A stretch of 64,000 nucleotides of DNA, taken from positions 2,356,001 to 2,420,000 of the forward strand of contig JARKIF010000003.1 in NCBI GenBank assembly GCA_029378245.1, in the 5' to 3' direction. The notes below the pieces were generated by a model, which saw only the letters and a list, made by a program, of their open reading frames with translations, was not told where the DNA came from and did not search any database. Below are positions 46,325 through 58,361 of the stretch, piece after piece (position 1 is the stretch's first letter; every line of letters starts with the position of its first letter). Made by a program: the position numbers and the translations under genes. This DNA is from Roridomyces roridus. Its lineage: Eukaryota; Basidiomycota; Agaricomycetes; Agaricales; Mycenaceae.

Positions 46325-46534
46325 AATTGGAAGAGCCAGACAGCTTCCTCTTTTGAGGTTCGCTGGCTTTTGCCCCCGGTGAGATGTAGGAAATTTGTGA
46401 TTTGTTTGTGATGCGATATTGATGCGATACTTACGTTCGAACGGTTCGATGATCAAAATCTGATACCTCCGGTTCTTGTCTCTTACCGCCACCATCTTTA
46501 CAGTCTCCCGTGGTCGGACGCGGGCGGCTCAAAA

Positions 46535-48059
46535 ATGTCGGGCGCCAATCTCCGTCGACGTCTCGCGGAAATCCAGCAGCAGATTGCGTCGCTGCGTTCC
46601 GAGGAGGAGGCAGTGGCACGAGACCTCGGCGCTCTCGTGTACCCTGTCCTGACGCTCCCGAACGATGTCGTCTCGGAAATCTTCATCCAGTACGTCAATG
46701 GATTCCCAAAGGGCTCCCCGCTTTGCCTCCTCTGGGTCTGTCGGTCTTGGCGTCAAGTCGCGTTGTCCACGTGTAGGCTCTGGACTAGCTTGTGGCGTTT
46801 GGATTCAAAGATGAATCAGCATCAGCACCTGAGTAAGTACTTCTTGTTCAAATCCATTGATATGGGACTGAAATATCACCCAGTGGATGCACTTACTCTT
46901 TGGTTGACCCATTCGGGCAGCCTCTCATTCGATTTGAGCGCTTCATTGCCTCCGGCGAAGGACTTGAATGCTTTCTTTCGCCTTTTGTCCCAATATTCTT
47001 CCCGATTCCGATACCTCCACCTCTTGGCGTGGGGTCCACAGCCCTCTCAGATCGATCTAGTAGGGTCTTTCCCCCGTCTGGAAAAACTCCATATCCATCG
47101 CTCAGATGGTGGTTTTTCGAAACCGATCCGCGTCGAAGCACCCAACCTTGGAACCGTGGAGCTGGTCTACAATTCCATTGAAAGGTGGAAAACCGCACTG
47201 CCTTGGGCGCAGTTGACGACCCTTCGGCTCGAATCCGACCTCCACAGCTGCTGGGAGATCCTATCGTGTACTTCCAACTTGGAAGTTCTCACCATGTACG
47301 CTGAAAAGCGGAGTTCTGGGGCGATTCCTTCGTCATCATCCCTTACGCTCCCTCGTCTCCGCAGGATTTGCTTGGATCCGCTGGACAGGGGATTCACCTC
47401 CGACATCCTGCCATATCTCACTCTCCCTGCATTGGACGATTTCGCATTCTGGCCTACTGGCTACTTGTTGGTGGATGTATTCACGGATATGTTGCGCCGA
47501 TCCCGTTGTCCTCTCAGCAAACTCACACTCACGCTGTATGAAACAGACGCCGATGTGTTGAATAGTGTCTTCGAAGAGACGCCTTTGGAGTCGGTCCAGA
47601 ACTTCACCCTGTGTCGTCCGGACGGCTCCAACGGCGCTCTGGACAGCCTCTTCAATCTACTGAGCGATCATAGTGTCTTACCGGCTCTCGAACACTTCTG
47701 CATCGAGGAATGCGCGGCATATACCGAGCTTTCCTCGCTTGTCGATTTCCTCGATGCTCGGGTGGACTGTGGGGAGGGAGAAACACAACTCAAGTCATTC
47801 AAGCTCTCATTTAGTGAATGGGGAACGGGGAACGAAGAGCGGGAAATACCTAATCCAGACGACATTAACCACGCGATCTCTCGCCTTGAGGCTCTGCGCC
47901 GACGCTTTGCAGGACTCAAGGTCGACGTTCGGTCTGACATATCCTGGTTCACGAAACATATTGATTCACACATGGTACGTCGACTTGAATGATTTCGGTT
48001 TATTCTGCTCACCGTATCCGCAGATTCACAAAATTCAATCTTTCAATCCCGATTCTTAG
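46535..48059 (+). CDS. F-box/leucine-rich protein (pair 2), intact
   Basis: Exons 46535-46832, 46884-47974 and 48024-48059 give 474 residues. Coiled coil (RRRLAEIQQQIASLRSEEEA), F-box (YPVLTLPNDVVSEIFIQYV ... VCRSWRQVALSTCRLW), leucine-rich repeats (VDALTLWLTHSG...; EILSCTSNLEVLTMYAEK), and a final exon ending IHKIQSFNPDS. Intron 1 is 51 nt and leaves the frame open, so an unspliced reading also exists; splicing is supported by the same intron in the relative at 39471. It is tail-to-tail with the SDR at 48192. It is the best-preserved member of this subfamily. Predicted SCF ubiquitin-ligase adaptor, target unknown. Confidence 0.85.
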
Positions 48060-48191
48060 TACATGTTTATATAGTGTATGTCGTTGAAGTTCTAACAATC
48101 TCTGTTCTTTGTGTTGCTCATACCGACTTGAAATTTGACGGTGCAGTCTTTTATTCATTCACCGTTGGTCAAGTGAATCTGTACGCACATT

Positions 48192-49018
48192 CTACCACTG
48201 CCTTTCATCTCCCGTGAAATTCCAAAACCTCCCACTACTCTTCTCCTTCGTCGCACCATCAACTCTCTGCAAAATTCCCTCCACAGAATCTTCCACCGTC
48301 ACGGGAGCCTGCTCCCGCCCGTGATATGCCGCTGAGCTGTTCCCCATATCCGTCGCCACCCACCCCGGCGAGATAGCCATCGAGATTAATGAGGGGTGCT
48401 CCGCGTCGAGGGCCTTGATGAGGTAGTTGCTCGCGGCTTTAGAAGCACCGTAACCAGAGGTGGAAAAGTTTATGAACCCGCCGATGGAGCCGACGCCGCT
48501 GGAGATGTACGCGAAGATGGGTTCTCCGGTGGGAGATGCAAGGAGAAGGTCTTGTACGGCTTGAAACAGGACAACTGTGCCGAGTGTGTTCACCTGCCAG
48601 TGTTCGGTGAATACAGAGAGTGGTGTTTTGCTCAGAGGACCGGCATAGTTCCCGATGCCTGAGTGCAGATGTCAGGTGAAGTGATATACTTAGATGAGTA
48701 AGGAGTACCAGCGTTGGCAATGACGACGTCCAGCTGTCCCGCGGTCTTCTTGATCTCAGCAACAGCGGCCTCGTTATTCACTACGTCGTTGGCGACGAAA
48801 TGAATTGGGTGAAGGTTGGGATACTTGGCAGCAAGCTCTTTCAAGGAGTCGGCCATGGGATCGCGCGCACCAGCGAACACGATAGCATCGGGACGTGCCG
48901 CAAGTACGCTGACGAGGCCGTGGCCAATTCCACGGTTGGACCCGGTGACTGTATCTAGGTCAGTACGGTCGGAGAGACGATGCGAGAGCAAACCAAGGTA
49001 GACGATTTTGCCAGACAT
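48192..49018 (-). CDS. Small SDR oxidoreductase (pair 2)
   Basis: Exons 49018-48994, 48948-48709 and 48658-48192 give 243 residues. Motifs: VTGSNRGIG (cofactor), FAGARDP, ANAG, FAYISSGVGSIG (Ser), YGASKAAS (Tyr/Lys) and SPGWVATDMG. Exon lengths 25 and 240 are identical to those of the SDR at 38300, with which it also shares long stretches of residues (GTVVLFQA, QDLLLASPTG, EGILQRVDGATKEKSSGRFW). Its C-terminus is shorter (NFTGDERQW). Tail-to-tail with the F-box gene ending at 48059. It looks intact; substrate unknown. Confidence 0.84.
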
Positions 49019-49620
49019 GTCAGGATAGATGATGAGAAGCGCAGTACACAGCACTTTATATATGTGGCTTCCCGGGCTTCCGCATCCGCGCGTGAGACAT
49101 CTTGTTGATTCCACAGACCATGGCACACGATATCAAGGGCGATGTACCCGCCTTTTCTGATATGAGTTCTGATGCACTGCTATGCGGTCGGTGTCGGCCT
49201 GTGCCAGAGAGGACTCGAGTACAGGGACCTGTTGCGCTAGCCGCCCGCCTGTGGTTCTTTTCGTTGTATGGTTTTGTTTTCCAGGTCAATGTAGGACACA
49301 GACTCAAAGGCTGGCTAGCGGCAGGAGCAAGGCAGGAGTCATGGAATCGGCGCCGCGCCAGATTATTCTTCTGAGACTTCAGCACCCCGGGGTGGCACTG
49401 AGCTGCGGCAGTAGAGGTTTGAACAAAACGGCCTGGAGGTCCGAAGAAAAGCAGAGGAGCGCATTCAAGGGCTGATTCAAAGATGAAAGAAAAAGTCAAG
49501 AAAAAAGTTCAAGTCCGCTTTGATCGGATCGAATTTGATCTTGCTTCACCACGACGCGCGTCCACTTTGCGCGCTCTTCATCCAGTCCGTCGGGCAGGAA
49601 GCCAACCAGTCATCACCACC
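49019..49620. promoter_or_regulatory. Divergent upstream region, no motif recognised
   Basis: About 600 bp between the SDR and F-box starts. Open frames here (e.g. 49102-49374) lack similarity to anything in the window and look like chance. No CACGTG block. Confidence 0.35.
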
Positions 49621-51200
49621 ATGTCTCAAGGCCCCAGGCTGCGGGCTCGTCTCGCCGGAATCGCCCGTCAAATAGGCGCTCTCGAGGCTCAAATCGCCGT
49701 CCTTCGTGACGAGCAGGAGAAAGTCGAGGAAGGATTAAAAACCCTCGTTTATCCTATCCTTACACTCCCCAATCAAGTAACCTCGGAAATTTTCATTCAA
49801 TACGTCGACGTCGGTGCCAAATTCATGGAGAATCCCATGACTCTCACCAGGGTCTGTTGGTCCTGGCGCAAAGTAGCCGTTTGCACCCCGCGACTCTGGA
49901 TCTACTTCCAGCGGCATTCTGGTAAATTTATTTTTCCTGATTCCTTTTCTGTCTCACTGACATTCGCCCAGTGAAACTCCTGCCATTGTGGCTTTCTCGT
50001 TCCGGCAGCCTCCCATTCAGTCTGGAGATGCTTTCCTTTGGCATGAAACATCGTCGTCATGGAGAGCTCTATCGGATAATTTCCAAATACTCCTCACGGT
50101 GTGAGATGCTCGACCTCATTTTGGACCACCCTCCTCCCTCATCAGAATTGTCGCGTTCATTTCCTCGCCTGAAAAGCTTCCGCTTTAGCGCTTTTTGCAA
50201 TAAAACAACCACGATACCTGTACTACATCATGCACCCTCCCTTCGACATGTCCGTTTGTCTGGTCTTTCATTTGAAAACTGGCAAACCGCATTACCCTGG
50301 GCGCAACTGACAAAACTTGTCATCAACGCTGACCTTGACGTTTGTCGGGAAGTGGTTAGGTGCACTTCAAGCCTGGAGGATCTGGAGATCAGTGCCGACG
50401 ACACGGGTTCTCTACTTCCGTCCACGCCTGTCTTTCTCCCTCGCCTGCAAAGGCTCAGTCTGCCAGCCAGTCCCAGTACCATGTACGGGGAGGGGTATTG
50501 CGGCTTCGAGATACTCCGACATCTTGTCCTTCCCGGTCTGCAAGACCTCTCCATTTGGCTCGGAGAAACCGACGAGGACGAATTGGACGTCGTGGAAGCT
50601 CTGTTCGAGCGATCCCAATGCTATCCACGCCGCCTTTTCCTCACTGTTATGCATGCAGACGACGAGTTGATCAATCAGTTCTTCGGCGGCGCGCCCCTGG
50701 ATTTCATTCAGGAATTGACCCTTTGCGGCCCATTCAGCGTAGAGGATGGCCTGAACGATCTGCTCGCCCTTCTCTCGACCAAGCGTCAAATCATTCTCCC
50801 ATCCCTCGAACATTTGGTCATCGACGAATGCGATATTGCAGTTGACGTGACTTTGCTTGTCAGCATGCTTGCTTCGCGTACGCGTACACGTCCGCAGGGT
50901 GTGAAGAAACTCGAGTCGTTCCGAATGTTCTTTTGCGAGGAGGGAAATGCTCCTGTTGGGGCACATCCCCACCGTATTCCGGACGAATCGACCATCAACA
51001 ATGCGTTGCAGCAGTTGCGTCGCCTGGCCTCCGAGGGACTCGAAATTGACATGAGGGGACCCAAGTGGTTTAGCCGAAACATCGATTCCGCAATGGTACT
51101 CACGTTCATTCCCGACCGTGATTTTTTGCTCACAATTCCCACACAGATTCGAGAGATAGACCAGTGTATCGGTCCTCGTTCTTCCAACAAGTGGACTTGA
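49621..51200 (+). CDS. F-box/leucine-rich protein, intact
   Basis: Exons 49621-49921, 49972-51095 and 51147-51200 give 492 residues. Coiled coil (RARLAGIARQIGALEAQIAV), F-box (YPILTLPNQVTSEIFIQYV ... VCWSWRKVAVCTPRLW), leucine-rich repeats (VKLLPLWLSRSGSLPFSLE; CTSSLEDLEISADDTGS). The last intron (51 nt, GTACTC...ACAG) keeps the frame open, so both spliced and unspliced readings end at the same stop; family comparison favours splicing (SAM joined to IREIDQC). The gene is divergent from the SDR at 48192. A 465-codon open frame on the other strand is a shadow. Confidence 0.82.
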
Positions 51201-51362
51201 CCACCGCTTGTATCTGATGATTCCAACTTTCTTGGATCGAATGTTTTCTTGACTGCTCTCGTCTTCCAAAAACATGTGTATTAAGTATTTTAGCACTGGT
51301 GTGAAGACCTCGCATCGCATCAATGAATTGCTGGCCTTGTTTGTTCTCATTGCTGAACCACC

Positions 51363-53105
51363 ATGGATGTCGATATGACGCTCGAGAGTCCCATCCAACC
51401 CATAGATGGCGACAAGATCTTCAACTGTGCGCTGCAAGCTGCGAGGGAGAAACTCAAGAGTGACAAGCTGCGGATGAGCCAGGATTTCCAGGTGCGTGGT
51501 CAGGCTGATCTGGGCTACGAATGAGGACTCTAACTTGTTATCCCGACCCACAGACCCTCTTGAAAAGCGCAGAAGTTCGAGCAACCGCGATGGGAAAGCT
51601 TTACGATGAGGAGTGCCAGCGTAGCCACGTATATCTCGACGCCGTATCGGTATGTTGCCTCTTTTTTCACCCCCACAGCTAACGAGCAGGTTATAAAGAC
51701 ACTCGGAGAGGACCCCAACGCGAACGTTAACATCAGTATCCAGGTTGTAAATCATGGCGCCCAAGACACTGTCTCCCTCCTCCTTGAAACCAACCGGAAT
51801 CTCGAACAAGTCTGTTTCGCTTCACGCGGTTCCACGTTCCATTTGCACACCTCATGATCATCCAGGCGCTACGTACCTCTCAAAAGGATGTCTCGCTGCG
51901 AATAGAAGAAATGGCGAGGGACATACAGGTCAGATCGTGGTCTCCTGCATCTGCTCTCTGATCGCTCACAGCAACCACAGACATTGGAGGCGGCCGCAGA
52001 GGCGCGGGCACTGGCTCTCACACAGGAAATCGAGACGAAAGATGTTGAATTGCAGTCGTTACGCTCGGTGCGTCCACCTTTACATTATCCAGTCCTCCGA
52101 TTCTAATGAGCTACTAGGCGCTGGAATCCAGCCGGTCCGAGACATGCGCAAAAGACAAGGCTTTGTCGGAGTTGGCTGTCGAGAATCGAGAACTGAAGAA
52201 TGTCGTTCCAGCTGGGGAAATCACTATAAGCATTTTACGCGTGGTGAGTGCGAACGCTTCAGCATGTATTTTGATCTCGAATGTTTGCAACAGAAATTAC
52301 AAAATGCGGAGGCGCAAGGAGCGGCATCCCGCGATAATGAAATCCAGCTCCAGAGGGAGCTTCGAAAGATGAAGACCGATCGGGAGGTGCGTGTACTATT
52401 CAGTCGCCGGAGGGCGACATTGATAATGAGACCTTGCAAAGGAAATGCTGCAAAGGTATCGGGACCAGAGAACGCAGCTCAAAGAAGAATTCGACAAGGC
52501 TGTTGAGAAGGCTGATAAGAAGTTACAGCTAGAAAGAGAACGAAATGATGTGTGGCGGGACGATGTGGTGGCAGTATGTTCAACATTGCCCACCCATGCT
52601 TCCTCTGACGCACAGCCAGCTCCACCAAGACTTGATCGCGGAGATCGAAGCTCGACGTTCTCAACCCCCTTCTCCAGCGCCGTTGCCCTCAACAACCAGA
52701 CTGACTTCTAACTGGGGCTCTCCCGAAGCCACGCAGAGCTCGAGCTCCTGGCCAATCTGGCCCCCCTACGAGACTCCGACCCATGGAGCCACGACCGTAC
52801 GCGTGGACGCTAGTCGGGCGACTCGCAAGGCAGCCAAGAGATCCAGACCCACTAGCGCCAGTGTCGTTCCGGGAGCGTCACCTTCATCGGGTCCGATTCC
52901 CTCGTCCGGTTCTGAATGGGCGCAAAGTGTTCCGATGGATACGGACAGACGGTACGCGGTCCTTGACAACGGCCAGAACCCAGGGAGACGTTGTGCCATC
53001 TGCGTCCAGGTGGGGAGGGAAGAGCAGGAGGTCAAGAGCTGTCGTGGACGCTCCAATCGAATGAAATGCCCACACTATGGAACGAATGTGACGGTGGGGT
53101 TCTGA
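51363..53105 (+). CDS. Nine-exon coiled-coil protein with C-terminal Cys cluster
   Basis: Exons 51363-51491, 51554-51649, 51690-51743, 51866-51928, 51981-52067, 52118-52243, 52294-52386, 52442-52573 and 52620-53105 encode 421 residues. Every exon length is a multiple of three and every intron is phase 0. Residues ~30-260 are charged helices with heptad-like spacing (LKSDKLRMSQDFQ; LEAAAEARALALTQEIETKD; QLKEEFDKAVEKADKKLQLE). A low-complexity Ser/Pro region follows (SPAPLPSTTRL...), then RRCAICVQVG, SCRGRSNRMKC and PHY, which resembles the small Cys cluster ending many basidiomycete hypothetical proteins. It may be a structural or DNA-associated protein; no function is assigned. The acceptor of exon 9 (CAGCCAG) is chosen to keep the long downstream frame. 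Confidence 0.72.
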
Positions 53106-54215
53106 GAGCCTTGTAAAATCAAGTTTTCTTTTTCAATACCCAAGCCAAGGTTTCTGGAAAATTGGGATGAGTACTGAGTACTGAGACTTCAGTGCTGAAG
53201 TAGTACCGAGGGAGGAGGACTCGGCAAGATGACGATCACGGCTGCCACTTATCTATGGAGGCCCGGAGCAGCGTGTACCTTAAATGTACACGGAGATGTC
53301 TTTCCTGTACTGGGGATGATGTTCCGGTCTATCCGACAAACCCATCATGCCCATGTGATAAGATCTTCTTGAACACGCGGCAACATCTTCCGGTACCGAT
53401 CACATCAGATATCTGTCCAGCCGACCGTGATTTGATGTACAGCTGATATGACCTTCCTGTACACTGTTTAAATATCTCTTCAACGGCTCATCGGCAGGGT
53501 GTATTCTTGCAGAATAGAATGGTCCTCTATCTAAGGGCTATTCAGAAAAAATATGCCGAAGGCGTTGTGTGCACTTCCAGGTCCCTATTCTGCTGATTTC
53601 GGCTCAACTCAAATCAGATCACAAATTTTGATGGAGTTGAACACTGTAGTGATGCCACACACATCTCAACTGCTCGTGTAACAATAGTACAGGTGATACA
53701 AGCCAAATTGAAACATTCCGTGGACTTATGGCCCAGGTGCACCCTCTTACCTTGTGGAGAAAACACTGAGATAGTTGAGAGATAGTGGTTGGATAGTGGA
53801 TCCGCCGGAAGATGTTCATGTCAAGCCGGCAGCACTTTGATGTCTGTCAAGTCCCATAGGCTGCCTGCGGAATGGCCACCTGCAACAGAAAGAAAAGGAA
53901 CGTGATCCTTACATTGGAGTTGCATCGGTAGTCAACCCGACAAGTAGACATCGCTGCAAGGATGATTTGATTGCAGTTTGATTGTGCATTTGATGTTGAT
54001 TTCTCGCCGAATCAGTTAGACAATTGGAATCAGGGCTTTTTCCATTTTTCACAAGCTCCGACGCCTCTGGGGACCTCAAATATTAAATATTGGCTCTGCC
54101 GATGGGCTGGGGGACGCGCCAGATAAAGTCTGTACAGGACAGCGATAATGAGGGACGGGTCGACCATCTCGGGTACCGGAAAGCGATGTCACCGGACATT
54201 ATGTACTTTTGCCCC
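53106..54215. other. Intergenic, nothing recognised
   Basis: About 1.1 kb with frequent stops in all frames and no similarity to other parts of the window that I can see. Confidence 0.45.
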
Positions 54216-55619
54216 GGAGCACCGCGCTTTGAAACGCGATGATAACCGATGACGGCCGCTGTCAACGAGCGTTCCGAAGTAGGACCCCGTAACCACCGGG
54301 ATATTCTGCCGTATTTGAACATTGATTTGACATGCGGCATCGCGCCGACTCTGATGAGATCACGAATGATGAATGATGAATAGCAAACGGTACAGCCCGA
54401 TCAAACTACCATTCATCTGCATTCATGATGTCCTCGGGGCCCTCTTCATCATCAAACCAGACAAATACTTCCTCCTCCTCGGCATCAATGTGAGCACTCC
54501 CGTCCCCCAAGTCTGGCTCCACTTGATTGACTAGATTGCTCAACTGTTGCAAATGATCAGAATCTACGTTGAAGATCCAGTTAGTATGCCGAGGAATTGA
54601 ATTGGGAACCACGAACCAAGACCATCCCCATTATTGACGCCCCCCATGTAGTACTGCCCAGCTGCCGACTCTCCGCCGCGCAGCTCCTCCAGCCCCTGGA
54701 GTAATTCAAGTTCATTGGCGCCATTCACCTTGTCCTGCATCGTAAAGCCCCATTGTGCCTCAATGTCCACAGGCCCTCCGAGCAGATGTATTTCAAGTCG
54801 GCGGAGGAGGGTGAGATAGACGTCCCAGTAACTTTGTCTGTCCACTGTGGGTTGACCGGCATCTGTGTAAATCTGGGTGATGATCAAATTGAAGTCCGCA
54901 GGAACCAGTTGGAAAACATCATGGTCCTGAGGAGCATAAGTACATGTCTCGAACAAGGTCAATGCCTTCCTGCTCAACAGTTATCTGCAGGCCATCATTC
55001 AGCTCTCAATAACTAGTACACAAAAAAAAAACCCACCTTGAAATCCAGGGCCGCATAGTCCTCGGGAAATTGAAACATATGGGCTGGAACACCGTTGGGA
55101 AGGATTTTATTCCGATCGTGGCATTTGGCGGTGTTGTTGACGCGATGACAATATGAATCCAGCTCGGATTGTAGCCATGGGATGAAGACCCAGCGGAATG
55201 TGAGGCTGGAGAGCCGATCTGTTGGATTTCCAATTACTTGGCACTGCAAAGGAAAACTACGCACGCTTCAAGCAGGACCTTCGGATCATACCACCCCATG
55301 TTCACGCCAACGTCCAAGATATCTTCGAAACCTGGAGTGAATCTGCGGCGTAGCTGGCTCCATCCGACCTCTGGCTTGACGTTCTTCTTCTCCCGTATTG
55401 AATGGAGTTCCAAAACTTGAAGCTTGAAGTCCGAGTGGAAATCCGAAAATGTCATCATAGCATGTTTGGAGAGTCGGCGCCTCCGTAAATCAACTGACCT
55501 ATTGTCAAATCACTGTTCGAATACGGCAAAATATGCCGGTGGTTACGGGGTCCTACTTCGGAACGCTCGTTGACAGCGGCTATCATGGATTATCATCGCG
55601 TTTCAAAGCGCGGTGCTCC
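54216..55619. mobile_element. 1.4-kb element with ~115-bp terminal inverted repeats
   Basis: The left end (54216-54333) starts GGAGCACCGCGCTTTGAAAC and contains CTGTCAACGAGCGTTCCGAA and GTAGGACCCCGTAACCACCG. The right end (55504-55619), read on the minus strand, has the same blocks in the same order with few changes. It encloses the minus-strand fragment at 54406-55458. No convincing target duplication was found. The ends are too similar to be ancient, so the element is fairly young, yet the gene inside is truncated and frameshifted, suggesting a deletion derivative. Confidence 0.72.
54406..55458 (-). pseudogene. Fragment resembling C-terminal part of basidiomycete integrase-type protein
   Basis: Readable segments on the minus strand: 55458 to ~55265 (FTPGFEDILDVGVNMGWYDP, KVLLEAC); then, after a two-nucleotide shift, IGNPTDRLSSLTFRWVFIPW, LQSELDSYCHRVNNTAKCHDRNK (read in two parts) and PEDYAALDFK; a GTGGGT...GCAG intron; then, after another shift, DVFQLVPADFNLII and RQSYWDVYLTLLRRLEIHL; a last intron and an acidic end (DAEEEEVFVWFDDEEGPED) at 54406. 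From memory this order (GWYDP, IGNPTDRLS, VFIPWLQ, DRNK) is found C-terminal to the integrase core in a transposon-related basidiomycete family; the integrase core itself is missing here. Frameshifts at about 55245 and 54950 argue for a dead copy. Confidence 0.5.
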
Positions 55620-56745
55620 AGGCCTCCATACTTATCCTCCTCGTCCTGCACCATCATGACCTTCAACAACCTCGACGAGCAACCGAACGACTAGCTTCAC
55701 GCAAAGACGAATAGCTTGGCTGCTTGAGTAGTGGGAGTGGCTACGGTGCGTGTCTACATTGCCAGCCATGTGCACAGCTGATGCGGCGAGCTCCAGGCAG
55801 CCTCAGAGGGACGTGGACGATAGCCAGGGTCGCAAGACAAACCCACTTTTGGAAGAGCGTCCCATCGACTCCTCGCGCGTTGTCGCAGAGAACTGTGCCT
55901 AGAACTCTTTGGGCTCCGAGATGAGACCGTATTCTCTCTTGCTGCAAACGTCTTCAATGACTGCACGGTAGCCTGTCCACCTGGCTTCGTCCTCGCCCCC
56001 CGCCCCACATTCCGCTCCGACAACTTCTTCTCTCTGCAGCCGCAGCAGCCGACCGGCACGTTCCTCCACGCCGCAGCGGTCTCACTCACATGGGAACCTG
56101 GCATTGTCCATCTCAGCGCCTATACGGGATGTGCTCGGATGCTCCCAAAGTGCTCAGGCGCGAGGTGCTGACGACGTATCCTTGGCTCTCATACACATGG
56201 CCACCGCTCCTGACGAACACGCCAGATTCCTCTTTCGTCCTAGCTACCATCCAGCTGGACACCGGACTCAGCATAATGAGCAGGGCATGGTCTCGATGGC
56301 CACGAGGGACATGAGGAAAAGCCGAAGGGTCCGTTGCTGGAGAAAGGAGGACTTCGCTCCGGGGGCCCTCATGACGGCTTCCGTCTCCTTTATCCATCGA
56401 GTCGGATTGACCCATCTTCCATTTCCACCTTCCCCTGGATCCTCGTCGGATTGGAGTGGTCATGACACTTCGCCACCCGAAGGAAACCATGCACACGGGG
56501 ATGAAGGGCGGGGATTGACCAGCGACGTGCGATTCCCTCTGTCCGCCGAGGGCCCAGGCGACGCTGCAACGGCTGATGGGCGGGACTCTCTGTGTACTAT
56601 TCGTTATAGTACTACTCTCTCTCCAATTCGAAAGCAGCCCGATTCGGAATCGTCCCGTGTGATCCGTGTCTTGAATCTTTCTTCCGCACCACCACTTCCC
56701 GTTTCGGAGGCTCTCTTCTTCTTTCTTTCTTTCTACACCCTACGG
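55620..56745 (+). other. Intergenic with a ~100-codon open stretch, unexplained
   Basis: On the + strand about 55875-56175 is open without a clear start (RELCLELFGLRDETVFSLAA ... GFVLAPRPTFRSDNFFSLQP) and ends at a stop. It could be an exon remnant, but no splice partners or relatives are visible in the window. The rest, including the frame leading into the F-box start at 56746, is probably promoter and leader. Confidence 0.3.
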
Positions 56746-58304
56746 ATGATTGGCTCCCCACTTCGCGCTCGTCTCGTGGATATCGAACAACAGATACAGG
56801 CGCTCGAAGCTCAAATCGATGCCCTCCGTGCCGAGAGGGCGAGGGTAGAGAAAGACCTACAAGCCATTGTATACCCTGTCCTCACGCTGCCGCCCGAGAT
56901 CCTGCTGGAGATGTTTGTGCACTACGTGGACGACCATCGAAGCCGCAGCCCACTGCACTTGATCCAGATCTGCAGATTTTGGCGGCAGGTGGCGCTATCT
57001 ACTTGCAGGCTCTGAAATCATATTGTCTCCCGGCGTGGTGAGTGAGCCTGTGTAATTTTTGGCCTCGTCAATGCCGACTCGGTTCTTACAGTCAGCCAAA
57101 TCGTCTCTTGGCTTCCTCGTGCCGGCTCTCTGCCTCTGACTTTAGACTTCGAGTCCTCTTCGCTCCAGGAATTTGCGGAACTCATCGGCGTTTTATCCCA
57201 ATATTCCTCGCACTGGGAGACACTCAGCATGGGCGGTGCACCACTTCAGACGGTGAAGCTCCGAGACCTTCCCAACCTCACGACGCTTGCCGTGCGTTTC
57301 GGGCCTTTACCCACACTGGATGATGCACCTCGCCTTCGCCAGTTGACCTTGGATTGCGATAAGGTCATTGGGCTGAACTGGCAGACAAAATTCCCATGGG
57401 CCCAGTTAACTAGGCTGAACCTGGGCGATACATTGCAGCGATGGTGGGACTTGCTGTACCACAGTGCACACTCCTCAGCTGGAGGAACTGGAAGTTCACG
57501 AAGCTTATGATCTGGAGCGGGCGACTGACGCTGAACCCGTGGCTACCATTCACCTCCCGCGATTACACACCCTGTCCATCGACCGAGTATACAGGTGCGG
57601 TGTGTTTCCGCGGCTCGACGTCCCGGCCCTCAGAAACCTTTGCACCCCGATCTCCGACCTCATGTCGGATGGATGGATGTGGAGAACAAAGATCAAACCG
57701 TTCTTCGAACAATACGGACCCACTATACGCAGCCTTGAGCTCAAGCTGGATGGCTCGAACGCCGAAATGTTGGACGATTGCCTCCGCTCGACGCCGCTGC
57801 CGTCCCTCCAGGGTCTAACCCTGAACTGCCCAAATGGTCACGACGGCGCCCTCGAAGAGCTGTTCTTCCATTTAGCGGATGAGCCGACCCTTTTGCCCGC
57901 ACTCCAGTCGCTCAGGGTCGTGGATTTCCTACATCACCTCGGTCTCTCTATCTTGGTTCGCATGCTCGCCGAGCGGACTCGGACCAAGGCCGGGATGGCC
58001 AAACTGGTCTCTTTCGAGCTGGTGTTTGGCTCCGAGCACTCGAATTGGGAGCTTCAGGAGATTTACCATGATCCCTTCATTGACGCTTCGTTGACCAGAT
58101 TGCGCGAGCTACGCTCTCAAGGCTTGCGGGTCGGCATTCGGTCCACGTTTGAGCGGTTAAGCCAGAATATTGACATGACAATGGTGCGGTTTGCTTCCGG
58201 TCTCTTGTTTCTTCGCTCACTGAGCCAAAAGATTAAAGCAATACAAGAGGATACTGGAAATTGTGCTCTTACAGAAAATTGAATTGTACCTTTCAGTTCA
58301 ATGA
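56746..58304 (+). pseudogene. F-box/leucine-rich gene with stop and frameshift (pair 3)
   Basis: Start 56746 (MIGSPLRARLVDIEQQIQAL, coiled coil) and F-box (YPVLTLPPEILLEMFVHYV ... ICRFWRQVALSTCRL). The tryptophan codon ending the F-box (RLW in relatives) reads TGA at 57014-57016. After the intron (about 57040-57089) exon 2 is open (VSWLPRAGSLPLTLDFE) until a one-nucleotide shift near 57465 (LLYHSAHSS against HTPQLEELEV), then open to 58192; a GTGCGG...ACAG intron and a last exon KIELYLSVQ (stop 58302-58304) follow. Without the TGA and shift it would be a normal ~480-residue family member. It is tail-to-tail with the SDR at 58362, as in the two other pairs. Confidence 0.75.
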
Positions 58305-58361
58305 AACTCAACGATCCAAATCACTGCGACACTCCCAGGTGGAATACGAATCCCAAGACAA

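Noticed and set aside
50412..51809. 465-codon - strand open frame
   Set aside because: It overlaps the intact F-box gene at 49621 and part of the next gene, and contains no recognisable motif.
56104..57015. 303-codon + strand frame read as one long protein
   Set aside because: Only the part from the ATG at 56746 matches the F-box family; the upstream part is probably leader sequence that happens to be open.
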